Source: Pseudomonas izuensis (GTDB lineage: Bacteria > Pseudomonadota > Gammaproteobacteria > Pseudomonadales > Pseudomonadaceae). Taken from it: a DNA stretch of 43,253 nt. This document shows positions 33,960 to 41,755 of the stretch, in pieces; position 1 is the first letter of the stretch; each line of letters begins with the position of its first letter. A program made the position numbers and the translations under genes. The stretch is from the NCBI RefSeq assembly GCF_009861505.1, contig NZ_WTFT01000014.1, forward strand, positions 105,951 to 149,203. The letters are read 5' to 3'. The notes under the pieces are model-generated. The model searched no databases. It was given only the letters and a program-made list of their open reading frames with translations, and was not told the origin of the DNA.

Positions 33960-34718
33960 ATGCGTATGACCGGCAATACCATCTTCATCACCGGCGGCGG
34001 CTCCGGCATTGGCCGGGGCCTGGCCGAAGCCTTTCACAAACTGGGTAACCAGGTGATCATCTCCGGCCGACGCAAAGAGCGGCTGCAGCAAACACTGGAC
34101 GCCAATCCGGGCATGGCTGCGATCGAACTCGACATCACTGACCCGGACAGCATCCGCGCCGCCGCACAGACGCTGCTCTCCAGGTACCCGGATCTGAACG
34201 TGCTGATCAACAATGCCGGCGTCATGATGCTGGACAATGCCGGCGGGCCGGTTGACGACGCGCTCGCGCAGTTGACCGTCACCACCAACCTGCTCGGCCC
34301 GATTCGCATGACCTCGGCGCTGGTCGAGCATCTGAAAGCCAGGCCTGACGCGGTGATTGCCAACGTCTCCTCCGTGCTCGGCTTCGTGCCAATGGCCGTC
34401 GCGGCGGTCTACTCGGCGACCAAGGCTGCGCTTCATTCCTACACGCTGTCGCAACGCTACCTGCTGCGTGAACAAGGTATCCAACTGGTTGAAGTCGCGC
34501 CGCCCTGGGTACGCACCGAGTTGCTCAACAGCAGCGAAGAAGAGCGCGCCATTCCGCTGGACCAGTTCATCACGCAAGCCATGGAGCAGTTCGAGAGCGG
34601 CGTGGACGAGGTCCTCGTCTCTCCCGCCGAAGCCATGCGTGCCAATCCCGGGCCGAACGAACATGCGTGGGTCGATCAGTTCAACGACATGCTCGCCAGC
34701 GGACCGGCTCTCGGCTGA
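33960..34718 (+). CDS. Short-chain dehydrogenase/reductase (DltE-like)
   Basis: A 252-residue SDR. The cofactor motif is TGGGSGIGRGLAEAF (about 11-25), followed by NNAGVMM (about 83) and the catalytic YSATK (about 151-155) with SSVLG carrying the Ser. The pattern SGRRKERLQQ after strand 2 suggests NADP. The start ATG has AGGAG ahead; 26 upstream codons are not needed. It precedes an NTF2-like gene by 27 bp in the same direction, and its C-terminal PNEHAWVDQFND part resembles DltE-group reductases. The oxidised group is unknown. Confidence 0.87.
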   Translation: MRMTGNTIFITGGGSGIGRGLAEAFHKLGNQVIISGRRKERLQQTLDANPGMAAIELDITDPDSIRAAAQTLLSRYPDLNVLINNAGVMMLDNAGGPVDDALAQLTVTTNLLGPIRMTSALVEHLKARPDAVIANVSSVLGFVPMAVAAVYSATKAALHSYTLSQRYLLREQGIQLVEVAPPWVRTELLNSSEEERAIPLDQFITQAMEQFESGVDEVLVSPAEAMRANPGPNEHAWVDQFNDMLASGPALG

Positions 34719-34745
34719 CCCTTATTTTGCCAATAGGACCCAACC

Positions 34746-35147
34746 ATGACCCTGCACACACCCGCCGAAAACAAAGCCATCGTGCTCGAAGCTTTCCAGA
34801 CACTGTTCAATCGCAAGGATCTGGCGGCAGCCGAACGCTTCTGGTCGCCCTCTTACATCCAGCACAGCGCTCATGTGCCCCCTGGTCGTGAGGGACTTTT
34901 TGAACTGGTCGCTGCCGGATCGCCCGACCTGTATTACGAATGTCAGCTCGCGGTGGCCGAAGGTGATTTCGTCATGCTGCACGGACGCTTCTCCGGCCTC
35001 GGCCAGCCGACGAACTGGGTCGTGGTCGATATCCTGCGACTCGAAGAGGGTGTGATGGTCGAACATTGGGATGTGATTCAGGACGAGGCTACGCGCGAAG
35101 GCTCCGCGGGTGGCCATCCCATGTTCGGTGATCAGTTTCCAGGCTGA
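34746..35147 (+). CDS. SnoaL/NTF2-like protein
   Basis: A 133-residue protein with the SnoaL-type pattern: VLEAFQTLFNRKDLAAAERFWSPSYIQHSAHVPPGREG and the end VVVDILRLEEGVMVEHWDVIQDEA. These residues, including YIQHS and EHWDVIQ, are typical of the group near SDR genes that is annotated as ester cyclase-like. No signal peptide. It follows the SDR by 27 bp, so they are co-transcribed. Convergent with the HxlR gene across a stem-loop. Function unknown. Confidence 0.82.
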   Translation: MTLHTPAENKAIVLEAFQTLFNRKDLAAAERFWSPSYIQHSAHVPPGREGLFELVAAGSPDLYYECQLAVAEGDFVMLHGRFSGLGQPTNWVVVDILRLEEGVMVEHWDVIQDEATREGSAGGHPMFGDQFPG

Positions 35148-35172
35148 CGCATCCGCAACAGTGCCTGCGCGA

Positions 35173-35206
35173 GGGTGATCGCAACACGGTTCCAGGTTGA
35201 TCACCC
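35173..35206. terminator. Stem-loop between convergent NTF2-like and HxlR genes
   Basis: GGGTGATC (35173-35180) pairs with GATCACCC (35199-35206) around an 18-base loop. It fills the gap between two convergent stops; only a short T-run (TTAA) follows on the plus strand. Confidence 0.5.
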
Positions 35207-35713
35207 TTAACGCGTTTCAACGTGCTCTGCACGTTTTGCCAATCGCCAGCGAGTCAGTTCATCGGCTGCCGGCCCCTCTTCAACCCGAACGTCTCGCAAG
35301 ACAACCCTCTCGCCCGTGGCTTCGTCGAGCAGAGCGAGTTTGACCCCATTCCCTGTGTTCGCATTGATAAATCTCAGGGGAGGTCCACCCAGATCTCCCA
35401 GGTCCCATTTGTCGCCGACTTGTGCCAAAGCCATAAGCACCAGTGCGGTGTCTGTCCCCTGTGATGTCAGCACGTATTCATAGCGGTCCGGGCGCGATTG
35501 GTACTGCCGCCGCTCGATCAGCTCATTTTGCTCCAGCGCCTTCAATCGATCTGACAGCGTAGCGTTGGTAATGCCCGTGGAGTGACGCAGATCATCGTAG
35601 CGCCTGAGCCCCAGGAGCACGTCCCGCAAAATCAGCGCCCCCCAGCGGTCGCCGATGGCGCCCAGCACGCTGGCGATGGAACACGCCATGCCGTCAAAGC
35701 CTTTGGATCGCAT
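35207..35713 (-). CDS. HxlR-family regulator
   Basis: A 168-residue winged-helix regulator of the HxlR/MarR-like type. The N-terminal MACSIASVLGAIGDRWGALILRDVLLG (residues 9-35) has the family's conserved Cys and GDRW, followed by LRRYDDLRHSTGITNATLSDRLKALEQNELI and the wing QYQSRPDRYEYVLT. The C-terminal 60 residues form an extra domain present in some longer members. I chose the start at MRSKGFDG; upstream codons lack a ribosome site. It is divergent from the SDR at 35891, with two copies of a 17-bp inverted element in the 177-bp gap. Confidence 0.87.
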   Translation of the reverse strand: MRSKGFDGMACSIASVLGAIGDRWGALILRDVLLGLRRYDDLRHSTGITNATLSDRLKALEQNELIERRQYQSRPDRYEYVLTSQGTDTALVLMALAQVGDKWDLGDLGGPPLRFINANTGNGVKLALLDEATGERVVLRDVRVEEGPAADELTRWRLAKRAEHVETR

Positions 35714-35808
35714 TGAAATCAGCCTTTCTCGAAACATGTGTGCGCAGGATAACCCTGCGGACAGAGCCTGACCAAGGGACAAGCCTGACCCAATAATAGG
35801 CCTTGCTC

Positions 35809-35853
35809 ACTCTGATTACTAGAGTTATGGTTTGTCACTCCAGTTATCAGAGT
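35809..35853. promoter_or_regulatory. Two operator-like elements upstream of SDR and HxlR
   Basis: ACTCTGATTACTAGAGT (35809-35825) and, on the other strand, ACTCTGATAACTGGAGT (35853-35837) match at 15 of 17 positions. Each is itself an inverted repeat with ACTC(T/C) arms. Their centres are 28 bp apart. They lie midway between the divergent HxlR and SDR starts, the expected place for HxlR binding. Confidence 0.65.
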
Positions 35854-35890
35854 TAACTGGGTCATCCAACCAAAACAAGAGGAATTGCGC

Positions 35891-36676
35891 ATGAGCACAA
35901 TAAAGGGGACCGCACTGGTGACCGGTGCATCGTCAGGTATTGGCGCCGTTTATGCCGCCAGGCTTGCCGAGCGTGGCCACGATCTGATCCTCGTGGCCCG
36001 ACGGCTTGAGCGTCTTGAAGAACTGGCCGGGCAATTGCGCAACGAACATGGCCGAACTGTTCAGGTTGTCACTGCCGACCTCGCTAACGAGCAGGACGTA
36101 TCGGAAGTCGAGGCCCTGATCGGCAGCGCCACTGACCTGCGCGTTCTGGTCAATTGCGCAGGCCTGGGCGCGCTTGGCATGACCACCAGCATTGATCCCG
36201 CGACAGCGGCCAACATGCTCCAGGTCAACGTCGTGGCGCTGACTCGCCTGTCGCTGGCAGCCGCACGGCGTTTCGCTGCTGCAAAGGAAGGAACGATCAT
36301 CAATATCGGATCAGTCGTCGCCTTCATGCCTGTTCCGGGCGCGGGTGGCTATAGCGGCTCGAAAGCCTATGTTCTCAACTTCACCCGTTCACTCCAAGCA
36401 GAACTCGCCCAGAGCAATGTCACCGTCCAGGTGGTGATGCCTGGCCCGGTGCGCTCCGAGTTCTTCGGTGACAAGCCGGCACCGTTCCCGGACCAACTGT
36501 TTATCTCCCCGCAAGCGCTGGTGGATGCCGCCTTGAATGCTCTGGACCAAGAGGAAGTCGTGTGCTTCCCGACACTCCATGATTTAACTGCCTGGCAGAG
36601 CGTTGAAATGGCCCGGGGCGGACTGGTCAAGGCGCTCACCCAACACGGCACGCCTGCCGAGCGTTACACCCAATAA
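35891..36676 (+). CDS. Short-chain dehydrogenase/reductase
   Basis: A 261-residue SDR with TGASSGIGAVYAARLA (about 11-26) for the cofactor, NCAGLG (about 88), and the catalytic Ser in NIGSVVAF and Tyr/Lys in YSGSKAY (about 154-160). RRLERLEELA after strand 2 suggests NADP. SD GAGG precedes the ATG. It is divergent from an HxlR regulator and lies 63 bp ahead of a tautomerase-family gene in the same direction. This SDR-plus-HxlR layout is common for small redox-responsive operons; the substrate is unknown. Confidence 0.88.
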   Translation: MSTIKGTALVTGASSGIGAVYAARLAERGHDLILVARRLERLEELAGQLRNEHGRTVQVVTADLANEQDVSEVEALIGSATDLRVLVNCAGLGALGMTTSIDPATAANMLQVNVVALTRLSLAAARRFAAAKEGTIINIGSVVAFMPVPGAGGYSGSKAYVLNFTRSLQAELAQSNVTVQVVMPGPVRSEFFGDKPAPFPDQLFISPQALVDAALNALDQEEVVCFPTLHDLTAWQSVEMARGGLVKALTQHGTPAERYTQ

Positions 36677-36739
36677 CCCACCGCATGAACCACCCGGCAT
36701 TTCGTGTCAGGAATCAGAAAACAAGAAAGGAGAAAAAAC

Positions 36740-37162
36740 ATGCCGCTCTGGAAGGTCTATCACCCTGAGGAAGCGTTCTCGTCCGAGGACAAACAAGCCA
36801 TCTCTCAACGCATCACCAGCCTCTATCACATGCTGCCGCCGTTTTATGTCGGAGTTGTGTTCGAGGCGATACCGAAGTCGTCGTTCTACATTGGCGGCGA
36901 GCCAGCAGACGACTTTGTCCGCATCTCGGTGGATCACATCGCTCGTCAGTTCAACGACGAGGAGATAAAGCAGCGATTCCTCAATGCCGTTGCAAAACTG
37001 CTGGCGCCATTCATCACTGAACGGGGACTGCGGTGGGAGATGCACGTAGACGAAACGCCGTTCAGTCTGTGGACAATTGGAGGGTATCGCCCACCGCTGC
37101 CGGGGACGCCTGATGAGATCCGCTGGCGCAGCGAGAATCGACCCTCACCTTTACAGGCCTGA
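36740..37162 (+). CDS. Tautomerase-superfamily protein (cis-CaaD-like)
   Basis: A 140-residue member of the long tautomerase group. Pro follows the initiator Met (MPLWKVYHP), the catalytic Pro-1 after Met removal. His at about 30 (LYHML), Arg at about 70 (VRISVDHIAR) and the length of about 140-150 fit the cis-3-chloroacrylate dehalogenase-like family (Tautomerase_3). Dehalogenase activity needs a full set of residues that I cannot confirm; most relatives have other, weak activities. A good ribosome site (AAAGGAG) precedes the ATG. It follows the SDR by 63 bp and is followed by a strong terminator. Confidence 0.8.
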   Translation: MPLWKVYHPEEAFSSEDKQAISQRITSLYHMLPPFYVGVVFEAIPKSSFYIGGEPADDFVRISVDHIARQFNDEEIKQRFLNAVAKLLAPFITERGLRWEMHVDETPFSLWTIGGYRPPLPGTPDEIRWRSENRPSPLQA

Positions 37163-37168
37163 GCCATG

Positions 37169-37207
37169 CCACCGACCCACATGACGAACCCGTGGGTCGG
37201 TGGTTTT
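37169..37207 (+). terminator. Intrinsic terminator after the tautomerase gene
   Basis: CCACCGACCCAC (37169-37180) pairs perfectly with GTGGGTCGGTGG (37192-37203), followed by TTTT. It starts 7 bp after the tautomerase stop and ends the SDR-tautomerase operon. Confidence 0.9.
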
Positions 37208-37228
37208 ACCGACCATGCCCCACTCTGC

Positions 37229-37642
37229 TCACTGCCTGGTTTTCACCGTGACAAACATCTTGATGCGGTCGTGAATCTCCTGGAGCGCATGGCGAAACGG
37301 TTCATGTCGCTCACTGGTCGTCGGGTCTTCGAAGCTCCACACGATCACCTCGCCGGAGGTCGGAATCCGTGAGTCTTCCTCGGACGACTTGTCACACAGG
37401 GTGATGACATAGTGGAACTCCTGCCCCTCGAATTCATCGATCGATTTACTGCGCAGGCCATTGGTCTCAATGCCAATGTGTTCGAGTGACTCCAGGGTTC
37501 GAGGATCCACCTCACCGGGCTCAAGACCGGCACTGAACGCTTCGAAACTGGATGAGTCGGTGTGGCGTAGCAGCGCCTCGGCAAACAACGAACGAACGTC
37601 ATTTTTAGCGCAGACAAACAGCACCCGGAATTTGTCAGCCAT
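37229..37642 (-). CDS. Low-molecular-weight phosphatase / ArsC-like protein
   Basis: A 137-residue protein of the LMW protein-tyrosine phosphatase/arsenate reductase fold. The P-loop is C11-A-K-N-D-V-R17 (C-x5-R), unlike the usual CxGNxxRS because the third residue is Lys and the fifth Asp. The late acidic loop SFEDPTTSERHE supplies the general acid. True ArsC needs two more Cys for the redox relay; one further Cys, in the TLCDKSSEE segment, is seen. Function may be phosphatase rather than arsenate reduction. A good ribosome site (GGGGGAG) precedes the ATG. It lies 126 bp after parA on the same strand; no ars genes are near. Confidence 0.8.
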   Translation of the reverse strand: MADKFRVLFVCAKNDVRSLFAEALLRHTDSSSFEAFSAGLEPGEVDPRTLESLEHIGIETNGLRSKSIDEFEGQEFHYVITLCDKSSEEDSRIPTSGEVIVWSFEDPTTSERHEPFRHALQEIHDRIKMFVTVKTRQ

Positions 37643-37768
37643 TACTTTCTCCCCCGTTCGAACAGTGATCTGAAAAAACGACATGGCTCAGTTAAGCAGC
37701 GTTTTTAATCGCCCGACTTCAAGTCGATGGAATGCACTATTTCCAAATCTTTCAGTGCCCGCGCCACT

Positions 37769-38542
37769 TCAGCTTGCTTCCTCCAGCACGTGCAAGAGAT
37801 CAACGAACTGCCCGGTCAGTTTGTGATGCCGATCGAGGTGAATCAACGGTTGGCACCGCTCATGGGACTCACGCATCTTGACCGAACTGCCGAGATACAC
37901 CGGAAGAACCGGTAACCCCTCGACGATGAGCTCTTCGACCAGGTTGCGGTGCAAGCCCGTGGTACTCACATATTGATTGATGACAATGCCTTCAACGACC
38001 AGTGACTCATTATGGTCAGCCTGAAGTTCTGCCACCTGCGCCAGCACCTGGTACAACGCCTGGCGCGCGAAGGTATCGCAATCGAATGGAATCAACACCG
38101 CGTCCGCAGCAATGAGCGCACTGAAGGCGTAGAAATTCATCGCCGGAGGCGTATCGATGTAGATCCGGTCGTAGTCCAGGGAAATGTCGTCCAGTAGCCG
38201 GCGCAGTTTGTTGATCTTGAACTTGGCTTCGAGCTTGGGCTGCAGGTCGGCAAGCTCGCCGCTGGCCGTGATGAGGTGAAGATTGTCGTAGGGCGTCTCG
38301 ACGATCTGGGCGCGGCTTTTTTTGGCTGCCGGCCCGGAAGACAGGGTTTGCTTGAAAAAATCGGCAATGCCCACCGGGATGTCATCGCCGGTCAGACCGG
38401 TGAGGTAATACGTGGAGTTGGCCTGGGCATCCAGATCGACAACGAGTGTCCGATAGCCTTCCATTGCACTTGCAGCCGCCAGGTTGCACACAATACTCGA
38501 CTTACCCACCCCACCCTTCTGATTGAAAACAACGCGGCGCAT
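37769..38542 (-). CDS. Orphan ParA/MinD-like ATPase
   Basis: A 257-residue deviant Walker-A ATPase. The first Walker motif is KGGVGKSS (residues 9-16) with both lysines, the second is LDAQANSTYYL, and IDTPPAMNF is the switch. The sequence lacks the N-terminal DNA-binding domain of plasmid ParA. There is no ParB or parS-like repeat beside it, so it is unlikely to partition a replicon here and may position a cellular cargo. The start with MRRVVFNQKGG follows an in-frame ATG one codon earlier. It is divergent from a CHAD protein across a strong inverted repeat, and upstream of the phosphatase-like gene. Confidence 0.87.
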   Translation of the reverse strand: MRRVVFNQKGGVGKSSIVCNLAAASAMEGYRTLVVDLDAQANSTYYLTGLTGDDIPVGIADFFKQTLSSGPAAKKSRAQIVETPYDNLHLITASGELADLQPKLEAKFKINKLRRLLDDISLDYDRIYIDTPPAMNFYAFSALIAADAVLIPFDCDTFARQALYQVLAQVAELQADHNESLVVEGIVINQYVSTTGLHRNLVEELIVEGLPVLPVYLGSSVKMRESHERCQPLIHLDRHHKLTGQFVDLLHVLEEAS

Positions 38543-38620
38543 CATTGCCCTTCCTGTGGCAAAAGATTCCAGTGTATCGATTTGTTGCGAACCTGCTGCG
38601 GTAACTTGATGAATTTTTTA

Positions 38621-38648
38621 TTGCAGCCATCGCGCGCAATGGCTGCAA
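38621..38648. promoter_or_regulatory. 28-bp perfect inverted repeat between parA-like and CHAD genes
   Basis: TTGCAGCCAT (38621-38630) and ATGGCTGCAA (38639-38648) are perfect 10-bp arms around CGCGCGCA, itself symmetrical. It lies 53 bp before the CHAD start and 79 bp before the ParA start. It may be an operator for the divergent pair, or a hairpin in the CHAD leader. Confidence 0.55.
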
Positions 38649-38700
38649 CAAACAGAAGCTCTGCTACGCTCTGCGAATCCACTCACAAGCGAGGACGATG

Positions 38701-39483
38701 ATGTCTTTTGTCGACGATTTCGTGGCCAATATCATCACCCTGGAAGTCTCCCTCTATCACGCTCGTGCCCGGTTGCAAGCCAACAGCGACAGCGAAGCCC
38801 TGCACGACCTGAGGATCGCGGTTCGCAAAGTTCGAAGCCTTTTGCGTCCGCTGCGCAACATGCCGGAGGTTGCAGCGTTGAATCAGGCGGCGGCTGAAGT
38901 CGGCAGCGTGACGACCCCCACGAGGGATCTGGAGGTCATCATCGGTGAACTGCAGAAAATGGGTTATCCGCGCCAGGCGATGAGTCGCAGCGCATCCCTG
39001 ACAGAACAGAATCGCAAGATCGTTGCCAGCCCGGAGCTCGACAATCTGTTTGACGAACTGGATCGGTGGCCTGACTTGTTCAGGACGGCCGAAAGAGCCG
39101 GCGAACTGGCCGATGTCAAACGTCAGGTTCAGAAAGCCCTGAAGAAAAGAATCACTCAGCTGATCGCCGGGCTTCGGGACAAGGATTTTGACCGGCACGA
39201 ACTGAGGATCATCGTGAAAAACGCGAGATACCTCACCGATGCGTTTCCGGCATTGTCACCGCTCAAGGCTAAATCCAGGGCTGAACTGAAGTCGGTACAG
39301 TCGTCCCTTGGCTCGTGGCACGATCATCATCAATGGTGCCTGCGGGCCGAATCCGAACCTGATCTGCTCGAAATCGCCCCTTACTGGCAAGTCGCATCCG
39401 AACAGGCGCTGGCTGATGCCGAGATGAAACTGGCATCGCTGCTCAATCACCTTGAGAAAGACCTGAACAATTCAAAAGGCTAA
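38701..39483 (+). CDS. CHAD-domain protein
   Basis: A 260-residue all-helical protein. Two four-helix repeats are visible, each with conserved basic residues: LHDLRIAVRKVRSLLRPLR (about 36-54) and DFDRHELRIIVKNARYLTDAF (about 160-180). CHAD domains bind inorganic polyphosphate; there is no fused CYTH triphosphatase domain, so it may target polyP granules. The second ATG of an ATG-ATG pair is favoured because GAGG is six bases away. It is divergent from the ParA-like gene, and a small gene of unknown function follows on the same strand. Confidence 0.85.
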   Translation: MSFVDDFVANIITLEVSLYHARARLQANSDSEALHDLRIAVRKVRSLLRPLRNMPEVAALNQAAAEVGSVTTPTRDLEVIIGELQKMGYPRQAMSRSASLTEQNRKIVASPELDNLFDELDRWPDLFRTAERAGELADVKRQVQKALKKRITQLIAGLRDKDFDRHELRIIVKNARYLTDAFPALSPLKAKSRAELKSVQSSLGSWHDHHQWCLRAESEPDLLEIAPYWQVASEQALADAEMKLASLLNHLEKDLNNSKG

Positions 39484-39585
39484 TGTTAAATCGCCCTGAA
39501 AGCATTGTTGTAGAGCCTCTGATACATTTTGAATCATCTAAAAAGTGCGATACCCTCCGCCGCCTCAACAGCAAAGGGTTTGCAG

Positions 39586-39765
39586 ATGAAGATCAAAATC
39601 GAGGCAAATGAACAAGGAAGCGGGTGCAAGGTATGGCTTGGCGAAACGGCCATTTCGTTCCCCAATCTGGAGGACGCTAAAGCGTACATTGCCCAACTCG
39701 AAGAGCGGATAGAGGCGGCCTCTCATACCTTTGCCCTGGAAGGGGGAAAACCGGAGGTTAGTTAG
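39586..39765 (+). CDS. Small protein of unknown function
   Basis: A 59-residue acidic protein, MKIKIEANEQGSGCKVWLGE at the start, then a stretch SFPNLEDAKAYIAQLEERIEAAS that should form a helix. I do not recognise a family. The codon use matches the neighbours, and AAAGGG lies about eight bases before the ATG; an upstream start at 39529 adds 19 poorly organised residues. It follows the CHAD gene by 102 bp. The open frame with a good helix pattern makes it likely real. Confidence 0.6.
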   Translation: MKIKIEANEQGSGCKVWLGETAISFPNLEDAKAYIAQLEERIEAASHTFALEGGKPEVS

Positions 39766-40034
39766 ACTTTTAACGCCCGGGCCGGATTTTTCCAGTCCAG
39801 CCCAGGCGACGAATGACACTGAATTACACCGCTGGTCACAAGCGCGGCGAAAACACCGTACTAGGCTATTACGGGCGCCTTGAACGGTACGCGGGATTCG
39901 ATCCAGTCGTTAAAGGGTTTCCTTGAACCGTCCAGGCTAAACGTTGGGGGGTTACTCACGAAGGTCCTGTTGTTTTGCCCTCGATACTTGGGCGACCTGC
40001 AACACGGATCGGAACCAGAGAAAGGAAAACCCTT

Positions 40035-41684
40035 ATGAACAGGTTCTCGCACCGCCCCAGGTTTTACCTGGCATGTTCATTGTTAATGGCAATCAACGTT
40101 GCCCAGGCAGCACAGACCGAAAAACCCAATATCCTGTTTATCGTCTCCGACGACACCGGCTACGGTGACCTCGGCCCCTATGGCGGCGGTGTCGGTCGCG
40201 GCATGCCGACGCCCAGCATCGATCAACTGGCGGCAGAAGGCACCACCTTCTATTCCTTCTATGCCCAACCCAGCTGCACGCCGGGCCGGGCCGCGATGCA
40301 GACCGGGCGCATCCCCAACCGCAGCGGCATGACCACAGTAGCATTCCAGGGCCAGGGCGGCGGTTTGCCGGCGGCTGAGTGGACACTGGCCTCCGTGCTG
40401 AAAACCGGTGGTTACGAAACCTATTTCACCGGCAAATGGCACTTGGGCGAGGCCGACTACGCACTGCCCAATGCGCAAGGTTACGACGTCATGAAATACG
40501 CCGGCCTTTACCACCTCAATGCCTACACCTACGCCGATCCCACCTGGTTCCCGGACATGGATCCGGAGACCCGCGCCATGTTCGCCCAAGTGACCAAAGG
40601 CGCGTTGTCCGCCAAGGCGGGGGAAAAGGCAGTCGAGGAATTCAAGATCAACGGACAATACGTGGATACGCCGGTGGTGGATGGCAAGCCGGGTGTGGTC
40701 GGAGTTCCGTTCTTCGACAGCTATGTCGAGAAAGCAGCACTGGAGTTCCTCGACAGCGCAGCCAAATCCGACAAGCCGTTCTTTATCAACGTCAACTTCA
40801 TGAAGGTGCATCAACCCAACCTGCCCGCTCCGGAGTTCGTCCACAAGTCGATCTCCAAGACGAAGTACGCCGACTCGATCGTCGAGCTCGACACCCGTAT
40901 CGGGCACATCATGGACAAGTTGAAAGCGCTGGGGCTGGATAAGAACACCCTGGTGGTTTACACCACCGATAACGGCGCCTGGCAGGACGTTTATCCGGAT
41001 GCCGGTTACACGCCATTCCGGGGCACCAAGGGTACGGTGCGCGAAGGGGGCAACCGGGTGCCGGCGATCATGGTCTGGCCCGGCCAGATCAAGGCGAACG
41101 CCAAGAACCACGACATCATCGGCGGCCTGGATCTGATGGCGACGTTCGCCTCGGTGGCCGGGATCAAACTGCCGGAGAAAGATCGCGAAGGTCAGCCGAT
41201 CATCTTCGACAGCTATGACATGACCCCGGTGTTGAAGGGCACCGGCCCCGATCCACGAAAAGAGTGGTTCTACTTCACCGAAAACGAGCTGTCCCCGGGG
41301 GCTGCCCGTGTGGGCAACTACAAGGCTGTGTTCAACTTGCGTGGCGACGATGGCGCCCCGACAGGCGGCCTGGCCGTGGACACCAACCTGGGCTGGAAAG
41401 GCGCTGCGAAATACGTGGCGACGGTACCGCAGGTCTTCGACCTGTATCAGGACCCGCAAGAGCGCTATGACATTTTCATGAGCAACATCACCGAACGCAC
41501 CTGGACCATGGTTCCGATCAGCCAGGCCATCGACAAGCTCATGAAGACCTACGCCAAATATCCGCCTCGCAAGATGCAGAGCATGACCTATGACGGCCCG
41601 GTTGAAATTTCCAAGTACCAGAAATTCCAGTCGGTGCGCGAGGACCTGCAGAAGGAAGGTGTGAACATTCCGATCCCTAACTGA
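40035..41684 (+). CDS. Exported arylsulfatase
   Basis: A 549-residue sulfatase that releases sulfate from aryl or sugar sulfate esters. Residues 1-25 form a Sec signal peptide ending AQA, so it is periplasmic. The active site is C81-T-P-G-R85, the C-x-P-x-R motif in which Cys becomes formylglycine. Metal ligands include D39 and D40 (VSDDTGYGDLG) and D-N in TTDNGA; Lys and His follow in GKWHLGE. The length and the C-terminal DLYQDPQERYDIF fit bacterial arylsulfatases. Cys-type maturation requires a formylglycine-generating enzyme, which is not in the window. AAAGGA precedes the ATG. A VOC-family gene follows by 71 bp with a stem-loop in between. Confidence 0.92.
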   Translation: MNRFSHRPRFYLACSLLMAINVAQAAQTEKPNILFIVSDDTGYGDLGPYGGGVGRGMPTPSIDQLAAEGTTFYSFYAQPSCTPGRAAMQTGRIPNRSGMTTVAFQGQGGGLPAAEWTLASVLKTGGYETYFTGKWHLGEADYALPNAQGYDVMKYAGLYHLNAYTYADPTWFPDMDPETRAMFAQVTKGALSAKAGEKAVEEFKINGQYVDTPVVDGKPGVVGVPFFDSYVEKAALEFLDSAAKSDKPFFINVNFMKVHQPNLPAPEFVHKSISKTKYADSIVELDTRIGHIMDKLKALGLDKNTLVVYTTDNGAWQDVYPDAGYTPFRGTKGTVREGGNRVPAIMVWPGQIKANAKNHDIIGGLDLMATFASVAGIKLPEKDREGQPIIFDSYDMTPVLKGTGPDPRKEWFYFTENELSPGAARVGNYKAVFNLRGDDGAPTGGLAVDTNLGWKGAAKYVATVPQVFDLYQDPQERYDIFMSNITERTWTMVPISQAIDKLMKTYAKYPPRKMQSMTYDGPVEISKYQKFQSVREDLQKEGVNIPIPN

Positions 41685-41691
41685 CCCTGGG

Positions 41692-41719
41692 AGTGGCAGC
41701 TTCGCCCGGGGCTGCCACT
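41692..41719 (+). terminator. Stem-loop after the arylsulfatase gene
   Basis: AGTGGCAGC (41692-41700) pairs perfectly with GCTGCCACT (41711-41719), loop TTCGCCCGGG. It begins 7 bp after the stop. There is no U-run, so partial read-through into the VOC gene is possible. Confidence 0.6.
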
Positions 41720-41755
41720 GGCTACTGATTGCGTCGCGCCAGGGAGGAGAGATTC

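Noticed and set aside
37769..38542. Plasmid partition locus or integrated plasmid
   Set aside because: There is only an orphan ParA; no ParB, parS array, replication gene or integrase is present.
40083..41459. Minus-strand frame of about 460 codons
   Set aside because: It is antisense to the arylsulfatase, which has signal peptide and active site motif.
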